Below, piece by piece: positions 10,601-21,200 of a stretch of 64,000 nt of DNA. The DNA comes from Procambarus clarkii (Eukaryota > Arthropoda > Malacostraca > Decapoda > Cambaridae), in assembly GCF_040958095.1 (NCBI RefSeq), contig NC_091220.1:19434488-19498487 (forward strand), written 5' to 3'. The translations under genes and the position numbers were made by a program. The notes beneath the pieces were generated by a model. That model had not been told where the DNA came from. It did not search any database and saw nothing but the letters and a program-made list of their open reading frames with translations. Within the stretch, counting starts at the first letter, position 1; every line of letters begins with the position of its first letter.

Positions 10601-11955
10601 CACAAGGTCTTAATTAAACAAAAATCTAAATATTACATACTTGTACAGTACTATGTCAGAATATAATTTGAATGAACTGAAATAGTTTCAGCAGTTTAAA
10701 TGCTTTACCAACACACATGTTAAGAGTAAAGGTAGTTTATATATTTTATTAGTTTAGATGTTTCATTTTGTTTATAATTCATAAATATTAAAAATTATGA
10801 ATTATTGTTATTTAAATAATATATGGGAACACAGGGCAATATTCCTGCAAAGATGATGACACTGCTTTGACGATTAGCATCATTATTGCAGTGTCTTTGT
10901 TTTGATGGTTCTCTTAAATCAACCTCTCGTTTCATCTGGCTGTGATTCGTTTCTGAATATTGGGTTGTCTCTTGTTATTCCTAGATATTCTACTTATTTT
11001 ATTGATCTGTCATATATCCTGTACTCATTATAAGTTTTTAATTATGTAATACTAAAATACAGTACTGTATTTGGAATCTGCAACTGTTGAATATCGTGTT
11101 TTCTGTATCTAATTGGTTGAATGTGTTAATATCTAATTGTAGTTGTTCCGTGTTGTATAATCAGTCGGGTTACAAATGCATAGTATTACAAGTGTATACA
11201 AGGCCTTCATTGCCATCCTTCATATTACATGGAGTTAATTTTTTGAATTTCATTCACCATTGAAATATATGATTAAATATTTGTCATCTTATAGTTATTT
11301 TGCATATTAAGCTCTGCCATTTTTGTTATTCAGAGGACACTCAGAAAGGAGCATAAAGTCCAGGAGGAGAAGAGGACTAGTAAAGAGCCCTCACAGGTCA
11401 AGGTCAGCTAGCGAGATCGAAAGCTCGGGCAGCGATAACACCCCAAGAAGACAGTCACCCAAACCAAAAAGTAGATCGAAGAGGTCAAGAAGTAGATCTA
11501 AAAGGTCAAGAAGCAGATCTAAAAGGTCAAGAAGCAGATCTAAAAGGTCAAGAAGCAGATCTAAAAGGTCAAGAAGCAGAACCAAAAGATCAAGAAGTAG
11601 ATCTAAAAGATCAAGAAGTAGATCCAAACGGTCAAGAAGTAGATCAAAACAGTCAAGAAGTAGATCAAAACAGTCAAGAAGTAGATCGAAAAGGTCAAGA
11701 AGTGGATCTAAACTATCAAGTAGTCGATCTGAAAGCTCCAGAAGTGACCCTAAAAGGTTAAAATATAGTTCAGAGAAGTCACAAAGTAGATCAGAGAGGC
11801 CAACAAATATATCAGATAAGTCGTCAACTGATTCGGTGTGTACACAAAATTCCTGCGAAAGGACAGCAAGCAAATTGGAAAAACTGGAAGGCCAGTTAAC
11901 ATCATCAGTAAACACACTCAAGTCAACAAATATGCCAGATCGGCAGTTAAAATGA
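1621..11955 (+). CDS. ZRSR2: ZRSR2-like U2AF35-related splicing factor, 3' part of gene (7 exons)
   Basis: ZRSR2 (U2AF35-related protein, Urp) recognises 3' splice sites, mainly of minor U12-type introns, as a nuclear SR-type factor. Seven exons join in frame: 1621-1695, 2352-2390, 4904-5037, 6638-6781, 7058-7284, 10407-10557 and 11334-11955, giving about 463 residues to a TGA stop. In order they encode a Lys/Glu-rich helix (1-38), the motif NPEPPPGF, a CX8CX5CX3H finger (C66, C75, C81, H85), a U2AF-homology RRM, a second CX7CX5CX3H finger (FWRQRCPKGGQCNFLH) and a long RS tail. The charged N-terminal region and NPEPP motif before finger 1 argue for ZRSR rather than U2AF1, whose first finger is near the N terminus. 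The 5' exons, including the start codon, lie upstream of the window. All introns are GT-AG. Human ZRSR2 is about 480 residues, so little beyond the N-terminal charged region is missing. Confidence 0.92.
2352..2390 (+). CDS. ZRSR2: ZRSR2-like micro-exon, 13 codons
   Basis: Chosen because it is the only segment between the flanking exons that keeps the frame (39 nt, phase 0/0). It reads TALLQAATGSLGE, fitting the family's ALQ...-like stretch before NPEPP. The donor GTTAGT is at 2391. The acceptor at 2350-2351 has a weak pyrimidine tract; a stronger AG at 2312-2313 would give 77 nt and break the frame. Confidence 0.6.
2472..2832. mobile_element. MITE-like inverted-repeat element, copy 1
   Basis: Begins GGGACCAGATTCACGAAGCA and ends with its near reverse complement (TTCGTGAATCTGGTCCC). 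The arms extend about 100 bp with mismatches. A second copy at 23687-23946 has the same termini. No transposase is encoded, so it is non-autonomous. It hosts a nested SINE at 2652-2741. Confidence 0.8.
2640..2753 (-). mobile_element. Short SINE (family E) nested in MITE copy 1, with 12-bp duplication
   Basis: The 12-mer TGTCAAATAAAT stands at 2640-2651 and again at 2742-2753, flanking about 90 bp. The insert is related to 27325-27466 (shared CAAATCCACAAGGGCTGTGA and CGGCCCTTGT blocks). The duplication marks a target-primed insertion. Confidence 0.75.
2833..4903. other. ZRSR2-like intron, remaining sequence
   Basis: Apart from the minisatellite and the possible LINE 3' end, this is AT-rich with no coding signal. 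Confidence 0.6.
3430..3600 (+). repeat. Possible LINE 3'-end fragment
   Basis: Contains AATAAA followed by a GCCCCACGGGGC hairpin and an AAATTTAAATTTAA tail, the layout of a non-LTR 3' end. There is no second copy in this window; the call rests on general resemblance to decapod repeats. Confidence 0.3.
4904..5037 (+). CDS. ZRSR2: ZRSR2-like exon: NPEPP motif and CCCH finger 1
   Basis: Encodes NPEPPPGF followed by CPFFSKTGACRFGIQC. The finger's last ligand, His, is completed by the next exon. Acceptor TTTTACAG, donor GTAAAG, 134 nt, ending in phase 2. Confidence 0.93.
5038..6637. other. ZRSR2-like intron
   Basis: No coding signal. At about 6179-6232 is a fragment also present at about 403-445: both contain GAGGAAGTGACCGAGTGG and AGCTTTACATCT, and the GACCGAGTGG part resembles a tRNA A box, suggesting a decayed SINE head. 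(GAAT)n-rich sequence lies at 6358-6390. Confidence 0.5.
6638..6781 (+). CDS. ZRSR2: ZRSR2-like exon: end of finger 1 and start of the UHM/RRM
   Basis: Begins by completing Arg, then EHEYPES with the finger 1 His. Continues LPNMYSHFGMEQL and YTDSETYEHF, typical of the U2AF-homology RRM start. Acceptor TTCCAG, donor GTGAGT; 144 nt, phase 2/2. Confidence 0.93.
7058..7284 (+). CDS. ZRSR2: ZRSR2-like exon: core of the U2AF-homology RRM
   Basis: Encodes LRGNVYVQYSKEEDA (RNP1-like) and FFNGRWYAGRQL, hallmarks of the U2AF35/ZRSR family, ending just after the first Cys of finger 2. Acceptor CTATTAG, donor GTAAGT. Confidence 0.95.
7324..7533. repeat. Recent 105-bp tandem duplication in an intron
   Basis: Two adjacent 105-bp copies (about 7324-7428 and 7429-7533) differ at only about two positions. 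The duplication begins 40 bp after the RRM exon and includes no exon sequence. Confidence 0.9.
7790..7890 (+). repeat. Dispersed repeat fragment with (CAA)n tail
   Basis: The block GGGCTCACCATAGCC.GTGCTACTTG, followed by a (CAACAA)n stretch, also makes up the array at 39410-39675. The A-rich simple tail suggests retroposition. Confidence 0.55.
7900..10406. other. Large ZRSR2-like intron
   Basis: No exon found. The G/T-rich stretch 9321-10304 gives overlapping long open frames on both strands. They are Cys/Leu/Val-rich, lack any recognisable domain and have no splice-compatible match to the gene, so I treat them as composition artefacts. Confidence 0.5.
8097..8300 (-). repeat. Possible antisense LINE 3' remnant
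   Basis: The segment from GTGTAGTTACAGGATGAGAG through TTGGCCTCCACCACC resembles the antisense 3' region of CR1-like LINEs of decapods. This rests on recollection of the repeat style only; there is no second copy in this window. Confidence 0.35.
10407..10557 (+). CDS. ZRSR2: ZRSR2-like exon: CCCH finger 2
   Basis: Encodes FWRQRCPKGGQCNFLHVYRN then FWRAD. The first Cys comes from the previous exon, completing CX7CX5CX3H. Acceptor TTTCAG, donor GTGAGT; starts phase 1, ends phase 2. Confidence 0.95.
10558..11333. other. Last ZRSR2-like intron
   Basis: AT-rich sequence with no repeat or coding signal that I can support; ends in the pyrimidine-rich acceptor TTTTTGTTATTCAG. Confidence 0.6.
11334..11955 (+). 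CDS. ZRSR2: ZRSR2-like terminal exon: RS domain and stop
   Basis: Starts by completing Arg, then GHSERSIKSRRRRG. About eleven heptads of the form SRSRSKR follow, then a Ser-rich tail and a TGA stop at 11953-11955. RS domains mediate SR-protein contacts and are phosphorylated by SR kinases. The heptads are encoded by a 21-bp tandem repeat, so length may differ between alleles. Confidence 0.93.
11470..11715 (+). repeat. 21-bp coding minisatellite (SRSRSKR heptads)
   Basis: About eleven tandem copies of a 21-bp unit (built on AGGTCAAGAAGCAGATCTAA) lie inside the terminal exon. Some neighbouring units are identical at the DNA level, indicating recent expansion. Because 21 is a multiple of three, unit changes keep the frame. 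Confidence 0.9.
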
Positions 11956-12107
11956 AAAAGGAAACCGGTAATAATAATAATAAGGTGAAATAGGGTCAGA
12001 AAACAAATAAGAATGCATCGGTATCTAAAATGAACGTGGCACAAATTACAGAACAAGAAATATAATCTCTATGTGCTGGTCTAGCATATACACTACCATT
12101 AAAACAA

Positions 12108-12266
12108 GTGTGTGTGTGTGTGTTTTTCCTCAGCTTCTCATTTCATTGCACCCTGTTTCATTCCTCCCCTTTTCATTGTTCAGTTTCATCATCCCGTGTT
12201 TCATTGTATCTTATTACTTCATCCCCTGTTTCATTTTCTTGTTTTATCATCTCATTTCTTCATCCC
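12108..12266. repeat. (TG)n and TTCATC-rich low-complexity tract
   Basis: A short (TG)n run is followed by irregular repeats of TTCATCATCCC and GTTTCATT. The same type of sequence resumes at 13063-13190 after the LINE insertion, so one tract was split. Confidence 0.7.
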
Positions 12267-13062
12267 CCTTTATGCTATTCTCTATGCTCTTCGTCTCCTG
12301 CTTTCATGTCGTTAATCCTCTTTTGTGGTTATGGTTGACTCTCGTAGTGGCCCTCATGGCTCTAGGGTCCTTTAATCCGGTCCATCCAGTGGTCGTCGAG
12401 ATTCAGCATTCGCCGTTCCTTATCTCCAGTAAATTTAAATCTGTAGAGTTTTGCTGGGTTCCCAGCCATATTGGTGTTTCTTTCAATAAGCATGCAGATG
12501 CTGCCGCTAGGGAAGCTGTTTGCTCTTGCCCCATCTCCTGTAAAGGTATTCCTTATTCCGACTTTTACCAAGTTATTCATTCCTCCATCCTTGCCCATTG
12601 GCAGGGTTGTTGGTCTTCTGTTGTTGGTAACAAACTGTGTACTCTTAAGCGTAGTGTGTCCCGATGGCCTTCCTCGCACCATTGTAACCGGCGATGGGAA
12701 ACGGCTCTAGCAAAGTTGCGTACAGTATTGGCCATACACGCTTAACTCACGGTCACTTAATGGAGCGCTGCCCTGCTCCTTATTGTCCAAATTGCCTTGT
12801 TCCTCTTACAGTCGTGCATATTCTTGTTGAATGTCCTGACTTCCAGGACGCATGTGTGTCTTGCTTTCCGACCGTCCCTCATGGTCACTTGTCCCTCGAT
12901 AGAATTCTTGGTGAATCGGATACTTTTGATATCATTCGCCTTATGCGTTTCTGTTCTCGTATTGGCATCCTTGGTGATATTTAGCGCCCTCTGATTATTC
13001 CGCACATTTGATGGTGCTACATAGTCTTACCGGTTTGGTGCCTTCTTTTGATAATTACTTAC
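12267..13062 (+). mobile_element. 5'-truncated copy of the I-like LINE (RNase H and 3' end)
   Basis: Closely matches the last ~790 bp of the full-length LINE (about 51360-52149): the RNase H domain with WVPSHIGVS, a CPNC...H...C knuckle and the shared 3' terminus GATAATTACTTAC. The 11-mer TTCTTCATCCC at 12256-12266 and 13063-13073 is the target-site duplication. Frameshifts and substitutions mark it as dead on arrival. It sits just past the ZRSR2-like stop and may lie inside that gene's 3' UTR. Confidence 0.92.
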
Positions 13063-13073
13063 TTCTTCATCCC

Positions 13074-14020
13074 TCTATTTCATTGTACTTTATTTTATCG
13101 CATTACTGTATTTCTTCATCCTCTGTTTCATCATTCCTATTTATTCCTCATTTCATCATCCTCTGTTTGTTTAGTTTCATTTCCCCTAGTTTTGTTTAAT
13201 GTTTTTGATTATCTATAATTGTTACCATACTTCGTGATATTTATCTTGCACTTTCTGCCGAATCCTTACTTGCATAGTTCACATTGAAAATGGAAAAATC
13301 TAACTATAACTTTTCTGTGGCCCTGTTGAAACTGGGCAAGCAACTGTTAACTAACATAATGAGATTATTACCAAATTTACCATGAAACTCTCTTGAAATA
13401 CTTGAAAATGTTGTTTGATGTTCAGAATCTTAATATGTGAAGATTAGCACTACATTCTGTAGGCAAAGTGTTTATATATTTTCTTTTAAGTAAAATATTG
13501 TTTTGGTAAAAAGCTGTAGCTGGATGTTATGAAGAAAAATAATTATTCATTCTCCCAAAATTAAATGCATGGGAGTCATATTTGTTCTTTAAGGTTGATT
13601 TTATATAAGTGAAAGATCATTTTTCCTGGAGAATTTAAGATATATTGGTACTGTTTATACCAAGATACTATGTTTTTGTTAAACTGTACACATCACTCTT
13701 AATAAATATATGTGCAGAGTTAAGGATGCATTTTATTATTTTATTATGAATAATGGGTCTCAACAATATCTTGCAGCCCAATTATTGTATATTTTCATGG
13801 ATTTATGCAATTTATTAATATGAAGCATATACGGTAAAACCTTATATTCACAAATGGTATTTAAATGCTTCACCCCACAATATAATGTTGACAGAAAGTT
13901 TCATACTCTCTTGGTCAAACAAAAATGTAAACATATAGTTGGACGTGGCTGCTCGCAGCCGCATCCAACAGCCTGGTTGACCAGTCCAGCAACGAGGAGG
14001 CCTGGTCGACGACCGGGCCG
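13074..14020. other. Intergenic AT-rich sequence
   Basis: No gene. At about 13940-14020 is a short fragment with CAGCCTGGTTGACCAG and GGCCTGGTCGACGACCGGGC, which resembles the middle of SINE family A. Confidence 0.5.
13701..13706 (+). promoter_or_regulatory. Candidate polyadenylation signal AATAAA
   Basis: An AATAAA 1.75 kb after the ZRSR2-like stop. If used, the truncated LINE would be part of the 3' UTR. I did not find a closer canonical AATAAA. No transcript evidence. Confidence 0.3.
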
Positions 14021-14275
14021 TCTTCCTTCTCACCGTCTTCCATATGCCAACAAGAGTCATAAATAAAGGTAAGCAATAACTTGTACATACTTTAGTACTA
14101 AAGATTTGGGTAAATTAGGTATCAAATTTACATTGAAATTAATATTTTTGGGAATGTGGAACGGATTAATTAAATTTACATTATTTCATATGGGGAAATT
14201 CACTTCGGTTTATGAATTTTTTGGTTACGAACCGTCTCTGGGAACGGATTAAATGCGTAAATGGAGGTACTACTG
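14021..14275 (+). mobile_element. Tigger-like DNA transposon 3' end
   Basis: Shares with 33840-34092 the TCACC(G/A)TCTTCCATA block, CATAAATAAAGGTAAG-type sequence, GGAACGGATTAATT, CTGTCTCTGGGAACGGATTA-like sequence and a terminal CC(T)CC...CTG followed by TA. Only the 3' portion is recognisable. Confidence 0.65.
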
Positions 14276-14408
14276 TACTTGAAATATTGTTACATTAAAC
14301 CTTTGAAAACGAAGTTTATATATGTACTTTTAATAAAATATAAAACATTAGTGTTTATCAATGCATCTCTGTTATGAGTAATTAGATGCTGTATACTTAA
14401 TGTACCTT

Positions 14409-16471
14409 TGACACCACCACCAACACCTGACACCACCACTAACCCCTGACACCACCACTAACCCCTGACACCACCACTAACCCCTGACACCACCACTAAC
14501 CCCTGACACCACCAGGATTCCCTGACACCACCACTAACCACTGACACCACCATTAACCACTGACACCACCACTAACCCCTGACACCACCACTAACCCCTG
14601 ACACCACCACTAACCCCTGACACCACCACCAACCCCTGACACCACCACTAACCACTGACACCACCACTAACCCCTGACACCACCACTAACCCCTGACATC
14701 ACCACCAACCCCTGACACCACCACTAACCACTGACACCACCACTAACCACTGACACCACCACTAACCCCTGACACCACCACTAACCCCTGACACCACCAC
14801 TAACCCCTGTCACCACCACCCATCCTCTGGCACCACCACCAACCCCTGACACCACCACCCATCCTCTGACACCACCACCAACCCCTGACACCACCACCAA
14901 CCCCTGACACCACCACTAACCCCTGACACCACCACTAACCCCTGACACCACCACTAACACCTGACACCACCACTAACCCCTGACACCACCACTAACCCCT
15001 GACACCACCACTAACACCTGACACCACCACTAACCCCTGACACCACCACTAACCCCTGACACCACCACCACCAACCCCTGACACCACCACTAACCCCTGA
15101 CACCACCACTAACCCCTGACACCACCACCAACCCCTGACACCACCACCCATCCTCTGACACCACCACCAACCCCTGACACCACCACCCATCCTCTGACAC
15201 CACCACCAACCCCTGACACCACCACTAACCCCTGACACCACCACTAACCCCTGACACTACCACCCATCCTCTGACACCACCACCAACTCCTGACACCACC
15301 ACCCATCCTCTGACACCACCACCAACCCCCCACACCACCACTAACCACTGACACCACCACTAACCCCTGACACCACCACTAACCCCTGACACCACCACTA
15401 ACCACTGACACCACCACCAACCCCTGACACCACCACTAACCCCTGACACCACCACTAACCCCTGACACCACCACTAACACCTGACACCACCACTAACCCC
15501 TGACACCACCACCAACCCCTGACACCACCACCACCAACCCCTGACACCACCACTAACCCCTGACACCACCACTAACCCCTGACACCACCACCAACCCCTG
15601 ACACCACCACCCATCCTCTGACACCACCACCAACCCCTGACACCACCACCCATCCTCTGACACCACCACCAACCCCTGACACCACCACTAACCCCTGACA
15701 CCACCACTAACCCCTGACACTACCACCCATCCTCTGACACCACCACCAACTCCTGACACCACCACCCATCCTCTGACACCACCACCAACCCCCCACACCA
15801 CCACTAACCACTGACACCACCACTAACCCCTGACACCACCACTAACCCCTGACACCACCACTAACCACTGACACCACCACCAACCCCTGACACCACCACT
15901 AACCCCTGACACCACCACTAACCCCTGACACCACCACTAACACCTGACACCACCACTAACCCCTGACACCACCACCAACCCCTGACACCACCACCACCAA
16001 CCCCTGACACCACCACTAACCCCTGACACCACCACTAACCCCTGACACCACCACCAACCCCTGACACCACCACCCATCCTCTGACACCACCACCAACCCC
16101 TGACACCACCACCCATCCTCTGACACCACCACCAACCCCTGACACCACCACTAACCCCTGACACCACCACTAACCCCTGACACTACCACCCATCCTCTGA
16201 CACCACCACCAACTCCTGACACCACCACCCATCCTCTGACACCACCACCAACCCCCCACACCACCACTAACCACTGACACCACCACTAACCCCTGACACC
16301 ACCACTAACCCCTGACACCACCACTAACCACTGACACCACCACCAACCCCTGACACCACCACTAACCCCTGACACCACCACTAACCCCTGACACCACCAC
16401 TAACACCTGACACCACCACTAACCCCTGACACCACCACCAACCCCTGACACCACCACGAACCCCTGACACC
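14409..16471. repeat. 19-bp minisatellite array, ~2.06 kb
   Basis: Built on the unit TGACACCACCACTAACCCC with variants (CCAACCCC, CCATCCTC, TAACCACC). Strong strand asymmetry: the + strand is almost free of G. Short open frames across it (for example on the minus strand at 15011-15244) are repeat artefacts. Confidence 0.97.
15011..16399. repeat. 463-bp higher-order repeat, three copies
   Basis: The pattern of unit variants repeats at exact 463-bp steps (15011, 15474, 15937), including a CCACCACCACCAACCC variant and an ACACTACCACCCATCC unit. The last two copies look identical. Confidence 0.9.
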
Positions 16472-16498
16472 CAAGGGGCCAAGAACCCCCAAGAGTAA

Positions 16499-16841
16499 GG
16501 GGAGACATGATAACCACCTACAAAATCCTCAGTGGAATTGACAGGATGGACAAAGACAAACTATTCAACACTGGTGGGACACGAACAAGGGGACACAGGT
16601 GGAGACTGAGTACCCACATGAGCCACAGAGACGTTAGAAAGAACTTTTTCAGTGTCAGAGTAGTTAATAAATGGAATGCATTAGGGGGTGATGTGGTGGT
16701 GGCTGACTCCATACACAGTTTCAAGTGTAGATATGATAGAGCTCAATAGGCTCAGGAACCCGTACACCAGTTGACTGACAGTTGAGAGGAAAGAAAGAAG
16801 AAACAAAGCTCAATCCCCGCAAGGACAGTTAGGTAATTACA
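16499..16841 (+). mobile_element. CR1-like LINE 3' fragment
   Basis: An 80-residue open frame (16507-16749) encodes the conserved C-terminal tail of CR1/Jockey-type RT proteins (TRGHRWRL, RKNFFSVRVVNKWNAL, FKCRYD). It is followed by a short 3' UTR ending in AGGTAATTAC. Related antisense sequence lies at 37768-38024. Confidence 0.8.
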
Positions 16842-17345
16842 ACACTTAAGCTCTTCGCCTACACCAAGTCCAAGTCAGTATCATCTACGGATGATACTGT
16901 GGTTGTAGACTTTGAAGTATTCAACAATGTAAACTAATCATTCTTCCGTCTAGTTATACACTGCAATAAATCGCAACATTAATGTTGTAGTTTAAATGTC
17001 TACAAAATGTTGCGCAGTACATACGTATTTCAATATATATATATTTTGGGCAATTATAAACATTGTAATACTGTGCCACATACTTCCTCTATACAGTATA
17101 ATATAACTAATACAATTATATATATTTGTTTTCGGTAAATATTATTATTATTTATGATTTTAAATATGATTTTATATATTGTTTATTAGTAGTTTGAGAT
17201 GAGCGTGGCATCCGTAGAGGAGACTGACTTGGACTGAGGTTACTAACTGCCGGAGGGGGAATTATGTCAGTCACTATGACATTCTAACGGTCATTTCTGT
17301 CCGGTAATTGTGTCCAGTCCAGCGTGAGTGTCACTCTTGACAGCG
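16842..17345 (+). promoter_or_regulatory. Probable ACY1 promoter and 5' UTR
   Basis: The ~500 bp before the start codon shift from AT-rich (to ~17190) to more GC-rich sequence (17190-17345). No other feature occupies it. I cannot point to a defined core promoter element or transcription start. Confidence 0.4.
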
Positions 17346-17427
17346 ATGGCGGACGAGGAACATCCTGCCGTTACCAATTTCCGCAACTATATTAGGATCA
17401 AGACTGTTCAACCTGATCCAGATTACG
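17346..17427 (+). CDS. ACY1: ACY1 exon 1
   Basis: Start codon and residues 1-27 (MADEEHP...KTVQPDPDY). Donor GTGAGG; ends phase 1. Confidence 0.93.
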
Positions 17428-18214
17428 GTGAGGCTGGCACTGTTACCCGGGTGTACCTGAGGGTCTCTAGTGGCTTTGATGGGGACAGTTAGCTGGCTGC
17501 TTGTCATAGACTGTCCTCCCTCCATTGTCCATTTAGATTTAGAGCTGAAATAGGCATATTGTTTTCTATCCTCCGTTGTAGCTGGCTTGAATAGGCCTAC
17601 TGTATTGTAACGAATATATTTTTTTTTTACAGATGGATGTATTGAGTATTTACGGGGCCAGGCCCAGGAGCTGGAGGCAGAGCTGCAGGTCGTGGAGTGT
17701 GTACCCGGCCGGCCGGCTGCCATCATGACCTTGTTAGGAGGCGACCCAAGCTTGCCGTCGCTTCTCCTCAACTCTCACACCGATGTTGTTCCTGTGTTTC
17801 CGGTATGCTGTTATATCTTTATTATTTAGTAGCATTGCTCGTATATTTGCTGTTGTTATTAATGAGAATTGTTTGGGGGTTATCTTGAGTTGATTTCGGG
17901 GCTTTAGTGTCCCCGCGGCCCGGTCCTCGACCAGGCCTCCACCCCCAGGAAGCAGCCCGTGACAGCTGACTAACACCCAGGTACCTATTTTACTGCAAGG
18001 TAACAGGGGCATCACAGTGAAAGAAACTCTGCCCATTGTTTCTCGCTGGCGCCCGGGATCACAAGATCATGTGTCCAGTGTGCTGTCCGCTCGGCCAGCC
18101 GGTCGGGGGGAGGGAGGGCAGTACGGGTATTGAACCAGTAACCTGGATATTATTCCCAGCCATGCTAAAAAATTTCTGTTGAAATTTTATGTTATTGTGA
18201 TTTCATTTTGTATC

Positions 18215-18245
<31 letters not shown>

Positions 18246-21200
18246 GAGAAAGTTTGTAACGAGCCGTCGGGAGGATTCGAACCTATGTTATTCCTAATCA
18301 ATAATTTATGCACAACCAAATGACTCGGACAACCAAGACATGCTCAAAAGCATTGCAACCTGGAATTCAAATGAATCCTCTGGGGTTCCAGAGGCTTTCA
18401 CTGAAGCCTAGTCAGGGTTTCACACAATACCCCCCCCCCCCCCCTCTCATCCCTATGCACTCTAGGTCTGTAGTCTAGGAATTCCACCTCCAACGCTTCT
18501 CTTTTGAAGAAAAGTGTTAATCCTAAAAAATCATCAACAGTTAATGGACAAGTACTTGCCACAATATCTTTAAAGCACGAATTGGCTGGAAATCTAGATC
18601 TAATAAGAACATTTCAAGAGTGCATTTCATTCAGTGTTTTTTAAATGCAAAAAGTTCACTGAAAAGTTTTCTTGCACTGTATATTTCTATATTGTGTGTG
18701 GTTATAATGACAGTTAAGACAGGATAACAATGAATGATATTTTGCAGTAATGAAAATTATAATGAAATATGTTGATGATTTTTCTGGGCAATTTTTAAAT
18801 AGAAATGAATATTGTGTACAGATGTTCTCTTTTCTCTGAGCTCTGAAATATTGGTTTGAGAGATGAATGTCAGTCGGACAAACCACATAATTAAACTTTA
18901 AGAAGCAAACTGGAAAATATTTTGCGTCCTTCCCCCCCCTCCCCTCCCCCTTCTTTTTTATCGAAAACCTCGGCTGAGTTCTGCTCTTAGGGTTAAGGGA
19001 TGGGTACAAATCATTGGATTGTTTAGGCTGTCAGTTGCTGGCAGCTAGTCTAAGACTGCTGGTCCTGCACGAGACACCCTTCGCTACCACAATACACCTT
19101 TGCACATGCGACTAGTGTGTTGTGCAGTACACCACCTAGGCTTGCAATAATGTTCTCTTACTCCTATTGTACTAAAAAAAAAACCCCTATCCCAATTACT
19201 CCAATAGTGAACTAGTAATAGAAATGGATGTGTAGTGTTCTACTTTAAAAATACTGTACACTGTAAGCTAACATTTCTTTTCTTGGTAGGAACACTGGAA
19301 ATACGACCCTTTCAGTGCACACAAGGATGAAAAAGGGGACATTTATGGACGAGGAACTCAAGATATGAAATGTGTTGGAATCCAGTATTTGGAGGCTCTT
19401 AAACGCCTAAAAAAAGATGGACACAAATTCCTTCGCACCATTCATCTGACTTTTGTACCCGGTTTGTAACCACTTCAAATTTGTTACATTGCTTAATTAA
19501 TTACCACTACTTGGACATGCAATGACAGAAGGATGACCAGACCACACACTAGAATGTGAAGGGACGACGACGTTTCGGTCCATTCTGGACCATTCTCAAG
19601 TCGAGGACTGTAGAGTCCTTGACTTGAGAATGGTCCAGGACGGACCGAAACGTCGTCGTCCCTTCACATTCTAGTGTGTGGTCTGGTCATCATACTTTAG
19701 CCACGTTATTGTGACTCATCGCCTGCAAATGGCAGAAGGCCTATTGACCCATGGAAGACAGCTCTTGTGTATATCCATCAACACACATTTGTTTAACTTT
19801 AAACTCTTTAGGAACTCAATATCTATTATGCTATCAGGCAATCTATGCCATACATTTGCAACTCCACAACTCTATTTCCAAATCTTTAATCTAAACTTAG
19901 GCAATTTATATTCAGAATGTAAATTAAGCTTTTTCTTCTTTCTTGATAATCAAGGTCCTAATGCCCAGGATTAACTTACCTTTCCTGCATACTTTCATGG
20001 GAATTTATGTACCTTCTGTAGAGTCCAAAACTGAATTGAGCAGCATAATCTAGAGTGAGACTGAATAGATAAAACTGAAGTGTAACATTAGACATTAATT
20101 TCTATTAATCTCACTGTAAATTTCTATTACACTTATTCACATTTATACATTGATTTTTCTGGCATAAGATTCCCACTAGTAATCAGGACTTCAAGACCTT
20201 CTTGGCTTCCAGATTTAACAATTTCAGTGTTAAAGTACAGGTTTAGTGTTTTGATGATTTTTGCCATCGACTGGAAGAACATAATTAATTCATTGTGTCA
20301 GGGAACAAGCAGCCAGTGAATATTTACCTGAGGGCCACTAACCCTAGTGGCCTCAATGAGGACAGGAAGCCAGCGGTGTGTTGACGGGGCCCCCTCCCTA
20401 TGCCTTGATGATCTTTTCCAGGTATAAAATATATATATACATGTTAGGTTTATATCGAGGTCCCCTCCCATGGTCGAACTACTGACCCTCCCCAGAATGC
20501 AACCCTACAAGAAGCTGACAAACTCCTGGGTACCTACTTACTGCTAGGTGAACAGGGGCATTAGTTAATAGGAAAAGCACCCAACCATTTCTGTCCTGCC
20601 CGGGACATGTAGAGTTACGTGTCTCTCAAGAGTGTGTGTAGGATGTATTACAGTACTTTGCAAGTCACATTGGCTGCATTATGGTAATGCTCAATTTTTT
20701 GTATATATTTAAATATACTGTATATAAATTTTAAAAAATTTCCTACTTAATACCCTAGTAGTTTCCTAAGCACCTTTTGGGCTTATCAATAATGAGCTTA
20801 AGGCATTTGAGATTTTTTGAGTGATTTTTTTGCATATTAATGAAACTTTTATAATGTTTTTATATTATAAACTTTTATCATATACTGTACAGTGTGTGAC
20901 AAAATTAGGGTCCCCAGTAGTACAGTCGGGTTCATTGTCAAAGCACAACAGAGAAATCCGGGTTCGAATCCCGGGCGGGGCAGAAATGGTTGGGCACATT
21001 TCGTTTCAACTAATGCCTTTGTGCACTTAGCAGTAAGGAGGTACTGCTACTGTTAGGCTGGACGTTAGGCTAGATTCTGCTAGGGGGGTAGAAATAGCCT
21101 AAGCTACTCTATCCCTTTGAGATGTATTTCTTTCTTGTCTCAATAAACATACTTGAACTTGAAGTAGGTACTTGGAAATTAGTCAGCTTGTTATGGGGCT

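Noticed and set aside
1621..11955. Calling the gene U2AF1 (U2AF35)
   Set aside because: The charged region and NPEPP motif before finger 1 and the sequence of the RRM fit ZRSR proteins better.
11391..12056. 221-codon minus-strand open frame opposite the RS domain
   Set aside because: It is the mirror of the 21-bp repeat (DLLDLLL repeats), with no start context or domain; the + strand exon explains the region.
15011..16170. Three identical 77-codon minus-strand frames
   Set aside because: Products of the 463-bp higher-order repeat in a minisatellite.
16507..16749. Independent host gene of 80 codons
   Set aside because: It matches the conserved RT C-terminal tail and recurs antisense at 37768-38024 with the same 3' UTR.
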